A program made the position numbers and the translations under genes. Below, piece after piece: positions 60,885 to 64,000 of a DNA stretch of 64,000 nucleotides. Below the pieces are notes generated by a model. The model made no database searches and was not told the origin of the DNA. It saw only the letters and a program-made list of their open reading frames with translations. The DNA lies in the NCBI RefSeq assembly GCF_047795645.1, contig NZ_CP181045.1:4092001-4156000 (forward strand), in the 5' to 3' direction. Within the stretch, counting starts at the first letter, position 1. Each line of letters starts with the position of its first letter. The stretch is from Salipaludibacillus sp047795645. Lineage in GTDB: Bacteria > Bacillota > Bacilli > Bacillales > Salisediminibacteriaceae.

Positions 60885-61667
60885 ATGGATTCACTTAAAG
60901 GGAAATTGGCGTTAGTTACTGGAGTGAGTCGTACGAATGGAATTGGAGCGGCGATTTGCAGAGAATTTGCTCAGAAAGGGGCAGATGTATTGTTCACGTA
61001 CTGGACAAGCTATGACGATGAGATGCCTTGGGGAGTAAAGGATGACGAACCGGAAAAAATTAAGTTGGAGTTAGAATCATTTGGAGTCCGAAGTGAAAAA
61101 ATTGAACTAGATTTGACGAAAGTATCCTCCATTGAAGAAGTGTTTAAATATGCTAAGGACTCATTCGGTACTGCGCCAGATATTCTTGTAAACAATGCAG
61201 CGTATTCCGTAAATGACAATATAGAGACAATCACACCAGAACAACTAGATAAGCATTACTTTGTTAACGTAAAGGCTGTTACCCTGATGACACAGGCGTT
61301 TACTAAATCCTTTTCCAAAAATTACGGAAGAGTACTTAATATCACAACAGGTTGGTCAAGGGGTCAAATGCCAGAAGAGCTTTCTTACGTGCTGACCAAA
61401 TCAACTGTTGAAACATTAACATATACATTGTCAGCGGCCTTGGCTTCGAAAGGAATTACGATTAATGCGATTAATCCAGGGCCGACAAATTCAGGTTGGA
61501 TGAATGATGAAGTGAAAGCGAGTTTGCTACCAAGGTTTCCAACAGGACGATTAGGAGAACCTTCAGATGCTGCGAAACTGGCTGGATTTTTAGCGAGTGA
61601 GGATGCAGCTTGGATAACGGGGCAAGTGATCCATTCAGAGGGTGGATTTAAAAATGGCGATGATTAA
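60885..61667 (+). CDS. SDR-family oxidoreductase
   Basis: 260 residues starting at the ATG at 60885 (AAAGGAAATGGAG upstream). LVTGVSRTNGIGAAICREF is an extended nucleotide-binding loop; NNAAYS follows, and INAINPGPTNSG is present. The usual catalytic Tyr-x3-Lys reads as ELSYVLTKSTVE, acceptable. The loop resembles enoyl/3-oxoacyl-ACP reductase-like SDRs such as FabL or YkvO. Substrate unknown. Longer upstream reading frame is not real. Confidence 0.88.
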   Translation: MDSLKGKLALVTGVSRTNGIGAAICREFAQKGADVLFTYWTSYDDEMPWGVKDDEPEKIKLELESFGVRSEKIELDLTKVSSIEEVFKYAKDSFGTAPDILVNNAAYSVNDNIETITPEQLDKHYFVNVKAVTLMTQAFTKSFSKNYGRVLNITTGWSRGQMPEELSYVLTKSTVETLTYTLSAALASKGITINAINPGPTNSGWMNDEVKASLLPRFPTGRLGEPSDAAKLAGFLASEDAAWITGQVIHSEGGFKNGDD

Positions 61668-61711
61668 ATGATTGCTACATAAATAACATTGACAGATTGG
61701 CGTGACAACAT

Positions 61712-62590
61712 ATGAAGAAAATATCATTTTTTCTAGTCCTTCTTGGGGCGATGCTTTGGGGAACAACGGGAACTGCCCAACACTTCGCACCAGAAGGAGC
61801 ACATCCAATTGCAGTAGGAACGATGCGACTTGCGGTGGGTGGGTCTGTCCTTTTTCTCCTCGTTTTATTTAGGAGAAAACAAAAAGTTACCGATTGGCCA
61901 GTCAAAGCGATTGTGTTAGCTGCAGTCGCGATGGCTGCTTATCAACCACTATTTTTCTCGGCAGTTGCAACAACGGGTGTTGCAATTGGAACTGTAATTG
62001 GGATAGGTAGTGCACCAATTCTAACAGGATTTATTGAGTGGGTGGCCTTTAAACGACGTCCTGATCGTCAGTGGTGGTTAGCGACAGTCCTTTCGATCAT
62101 TGGATGTGTGCTTTTATTTTCGACTCAAGGTGACATCGAACTAGATCCGATCGGTTTTTTAATGGCGATTGGTGCGGGACTATCGTTTTCTGGGTATACA
62201 CTAGTGAATAAACAAATTGTGCAAAAGATGCCATCTGAAATGGCGGTGGGTGTTGTGTTCACCTTATCTGCTATTTTATTATCGCCCTTTCTATTTATCT
62301 ATGATATCAGCTGGGTATTAGAGCCGAGTGGGATTCTCGTTGTTCTTCAATTAGGAATTGTTGCAACAGCAATTGCATACTTGTTATTTGTGAAAGGGCT
62401 AATGGGAGTTCCAGCTTCGTCAGCAGTGACGTTGTCATTAGCAGAGCCGTTGACCGCGGCATTATTAGGTGTAATCGTTGTTGGAGAAGTTCTGACTCCA
62501 TCAGCAGTTGTTGGTATAGTGATGATATTCTTAGGATTGGCAGTGTTATTTTATACGCCACCGACAAGGAGTTCCAATTATGGGAAATGA
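61712..62590 (+). CDS. EamA-family (DMT) transporter
   Basis: 292 residues, ten helices, two EamA repeats. FFLVLLGAMLWGTTGTAQHF opening and the second-half AGLSFSGYTLVNKQIVQ, LSLAEPLTAALLGVIVVGE are standard. Probably exports a small metabolite or amino acid. Weak ribosome binding site. Forty-four bases after the SDR gene, so the two might be cotranscribed. Confidence 0.9.
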   Translation: MKKISFFLVLLGAMLWGTTGTAQHFAPEGAHPIAVGTMRLAVGGSVLFLLVLFRRKQKVTDWPVKAIVLAAVAMAAYQPLFFSAVATTGVAIGTVIGIGSAPILTGFIEWVAFKRRPDRQWWLATVLSIIGCVLLFSTQGDIELDPIGFLMAIGAGLSFSGYTLVNKQIVQKMPSEMAVGVVFTLSAILLSPFLFIYDISWVLEPSGILVVLQLGIVATAIAYLLFVKGLMGVPASSAVTLSLAEPLTAALLGVIVVGEVLTPSAVVGIVMIFLGLAVLFYTPPTRSSNYGK

Positions 62591-62617
62591 ACCGAAGGCA
62601 TTGAGATGATACCAAAT

Positions 62618-62642
62618 AACCTACGCCATAATAGCGTAGGTT
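62618..62642 (+). terminator. Hairpin between convergent genes
   Basis: AACCTACGC pairs perfectly with GCGTAGGTT; neither side has a long T-run. Confidence 0.6.
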
Positions 62643-63324
62643 AAATATCACCGTATTTTTCAAATCGTTGCTCTAAATAAATTTGCAATATGGTCATGAT
62701 AGAACAAATCGCCCAGTATATCAAAGCAACCAAGATAAACATTGTCATGTAATCCATTTCGCGACCTGCGATTATACGTGACATTTGAAAAATCTCAGGG
62801 ACTGTAATCATCGCAGCGAGTGATGAAGCTTTGATCAGATCTAGTAAAACGTTAGTCAATGGTGGTACGGCAATTCGCGACGCTTGTGGTAAAATGATTT
62901 GTCGCATCATTAACCAGTATGGAAAACCAAGGGACCTGGCCGCTTCCCTCTGGCCTCTAGGAACAGCAGCAATCGCGGAACGATTTATTTCTGCCATGTA
63001 AGCTGCGCTATTTAAGCTAAAGCCAATGATTGCCGCAGTTACTGCATCGAATTGAACTCCAATAAATGGAAAACCGAAATAAAGGAGAAACAAGATGATG
63101 AGGATGGGAACCCCTCGCATAAAGGAAATATACAGACGAGCAGGCCAACGAAGCCACGTTCGGTCTGACATTCGGGCAAGCGCTAAAAATAATCCGATTA
63201 TTAAACCGATGATCATACTTAGCAAAGAAATAAAAAGCGTGTAACCAATGCCTTGCATGATATAAGGAAGTGATTCAATTGCCAGATGAATATCAAAGAT
63301 GTGTTCCCATTGGATATCACTCAT
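62641..63324 (-). CDS. Polar amino acid ABC transporter permease
   Basis: 227 residues of the His/Glu/Gln/Arg family permease type (YTLFISLLSMIIGLIIGLFLALARMS, LYISFMRGVPILIILFLLYFG) with the EAA loop AVPRGQREAARSLGFPYWLMMRQIILPQA. ATG at 63324 after AAGGGAGA; the TTG at 63333 abuts that site. Works with the binding protein encoded just upstream; the ATPase gene is not in the window. Confidence 0.93.
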   Translation of the reverse strand: MSDIQWEHIFDIHLAIESLPYIMQGIGYTLFISLLSMIIGLIIGLFLALARMSDRTWLRWPARLYISFMRGVPILIILFLLYFGFPFIGVQFDAVTAAIIGFSLNSAAYMAEINRSAIAAVPRGQREAARSLGFPYWLMMRQIILPQASRIAVPPLTNVLLDLIKASSLAAMITVPEIFQMSRIIAGREMDYMTMFILVALIYWAICSIMTILQIYLEQRFEKYGDI

Positions 63325-63381
63325 TGCTGTCAATCTCCCTTACTAGAATTCGATTAGATTGCTAAAGCGTGGTCGTTACTC

Positions 63382-64000
63382 TTAGCTAGCAAAGTCGATG
63401 TCTGGTTGTTTAGAGACATCTTGCCCACCAAAAAATTGTTCAGATAATTGTTGGATCGTTCCATCATCAAGCATTTCTTGAATGACGCGATTTAAATTTT
63501 CGTGTAGTTCTACATTGTTTTCGTTCATAATCATCGCTTGATCATTAGGGTGGTAGAAAAGTTCGGGATGTATGATAACGTCGATTTCCGGAAGCGCCTC
63601 AATTGCTAATGATTGCAAATAATAATCGTTCATGACGACATCTAATCTATCATTCTCAATGTCGCGTAAGTACGTATCATTGGTTACATTCTCATATGTT
63701 ACGCCTTCTGCGCCATAACTTTCAGCTATTTCCATATAAATCGTAGTCGCAGCACCGCCGTGACGTTTTCCATCGAGATCTTCTAGTGAATGGATACCAG
63801 AATAATCATCGGGGCGAACGATCATAGCTCCATAGGAAAATTTGTATGGGTCGGTAAAGAGGAAATCTTCTTCCCTGCGCTCGTTAATATCAATGTCGTT
63901 AACAGCAAGGTCAATTTGGCCACTCTGTATTGAAGTGAGCATGCCGTCAACCCCCATCTCAGTAAACTCTGCTTCAAGGTCTAAACGATTTGCTGCTTCA
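63382..64000 (-). CDS. Amino acid ABC transporter substrate-binding protein (partial)
   Basis: Reading is open to the window edge, so the N-terminus with the signal peptide is missing. The visible 205 residues are the family 3 solute-binding fold: GMLTSIQSGQIDLAVNDIDINERRE, FTDPYKFSYGAMIV and DGKRHGGAATTIY. Likely partner of the permease at 62641-63324. The ligand is probably a polar amino acid or cystine; it cannot be fixed from the sequence. Confidence 0.9.
   Translation of the reverse strand, partial: EAANRLDLEAEFTEMGVDGMLTSIQSGQIDLAVNDIDINERREEDFLFTDPYKFSYGAMIVRPDDYSGIHSLEDLDGKRHGGAATTIYMEIAESYGAEGVTYENVTNDTYLRDIENDRLDVVMNDYYLQSLAIEALPEIDVIIHPELFYHPNDQAMIMNENNVELHENLNRVIQEMLDDGTIQQLSEQFFGGQDVSKQPDIDFAS

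Noticed and set aside
61010..61234. Minus-strand frame within the SDR gene
   Set aside because: Shadow of a clearly coding plus-strand gene.

Overview
The window reads as chromosome of a low-GC, spore-forming Bacillaceae bacterium. Supporting signs are AGGAGG-type ribosome binding sites, frequent TTG/GTG starts, spore coat genes (cotW/cotX-like), many genes with Bacillus subtilis counterparts (yndJ, ydbD, ywbE, patB, catE, ppaC, metI/metC/yitJ, thiW), and S-box and THI riboswitches. The gene set (futalosine-pathway menaquinone genes, DUF3231, B12-dependent MetH) would fit an alkaliphilic Alkalihalobacillus-like genus, but I cannot fix the species. No rRNA, tRNA or CRISPR array is seen.

Layout. 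0.3-14.9 kb: an SMP-30 lactonase; a three-gene membrane cluster of the YndJ type; an ECF sigma/DUF4179 anti-sigma pair; an SDR; a long NAD-type glutamate dehydrogenase; an extended superoxide dismutase; MpsC/DUF2294 and YwaF-like proteins. 15-18 kb: a spore-associated group (manganese catalase, DUF3231, CotW-like, a 17-residue-repeat ORF, CotX). 18-24 kb: a nitrite assimilation operon, narK-nirB-nirD-sumT-sirB, covering transporter, enzyme and siroheme synthesis. 24.5-31 kb: single genes (methyltransferase, UPF0126/TRIC, DUF1836, hemolysin III, YihY, YwbE, PatB). 31-36.5 kb: a GntR regulator, modABC molybdate uptake, then mqnB-mqnD of the futalosine menaquinone route. 36.8-42.5 kb: a frameshifted MerR/TipA-like regulator, a YdaT-like protein, a small membrane protein plus AAA ATPase, a TetR-DUF3995 unit and a chemoreceptor.

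42.9-46.7 kb: a Fur-controlled operon (BNR-repeat protein plus flavodoxin), a solitary IS605-type tnpB element whose boundaries can be proposed, and an SRPBCC-ArsR unit with a double palindromic operator. 46.8-49.5 kb: carbonic anhydrase, a TPP-riboswitch-controlled thiW, a sortase remnant and a GyrI-like protein. 49.5-57.5 kb: an S-box methionine operon metI-metC-yitJ-metH, a complete transsulfuration and homocysteine remethylation route that relies on B12. 57.6-58.2 kb: an 11-copy, about 53-bp hairpin-bearing tandem array. 58.4-64 kb: catE, ppaC, an SDR, an EamA transporter and part of an amino-acid ABC transporter running off the right edge.

The most unusual items are a dispersed hairpin-repeat family that also forms the tandem arrays, one of them in frame between cotW and cotX; the tnpB element with a left end that could hide its ribosome binding site from read-through transcripts; an ECF sigma gene whose only sensible start is AUU; and a Fur/promoter overlap that swallows the obvious start codon of its gene. 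Several genes too short for routine ORF calling (22 and 59 codons) and degraded genes (merR, a sortase, a single-helix C-terminus) are also recorded.
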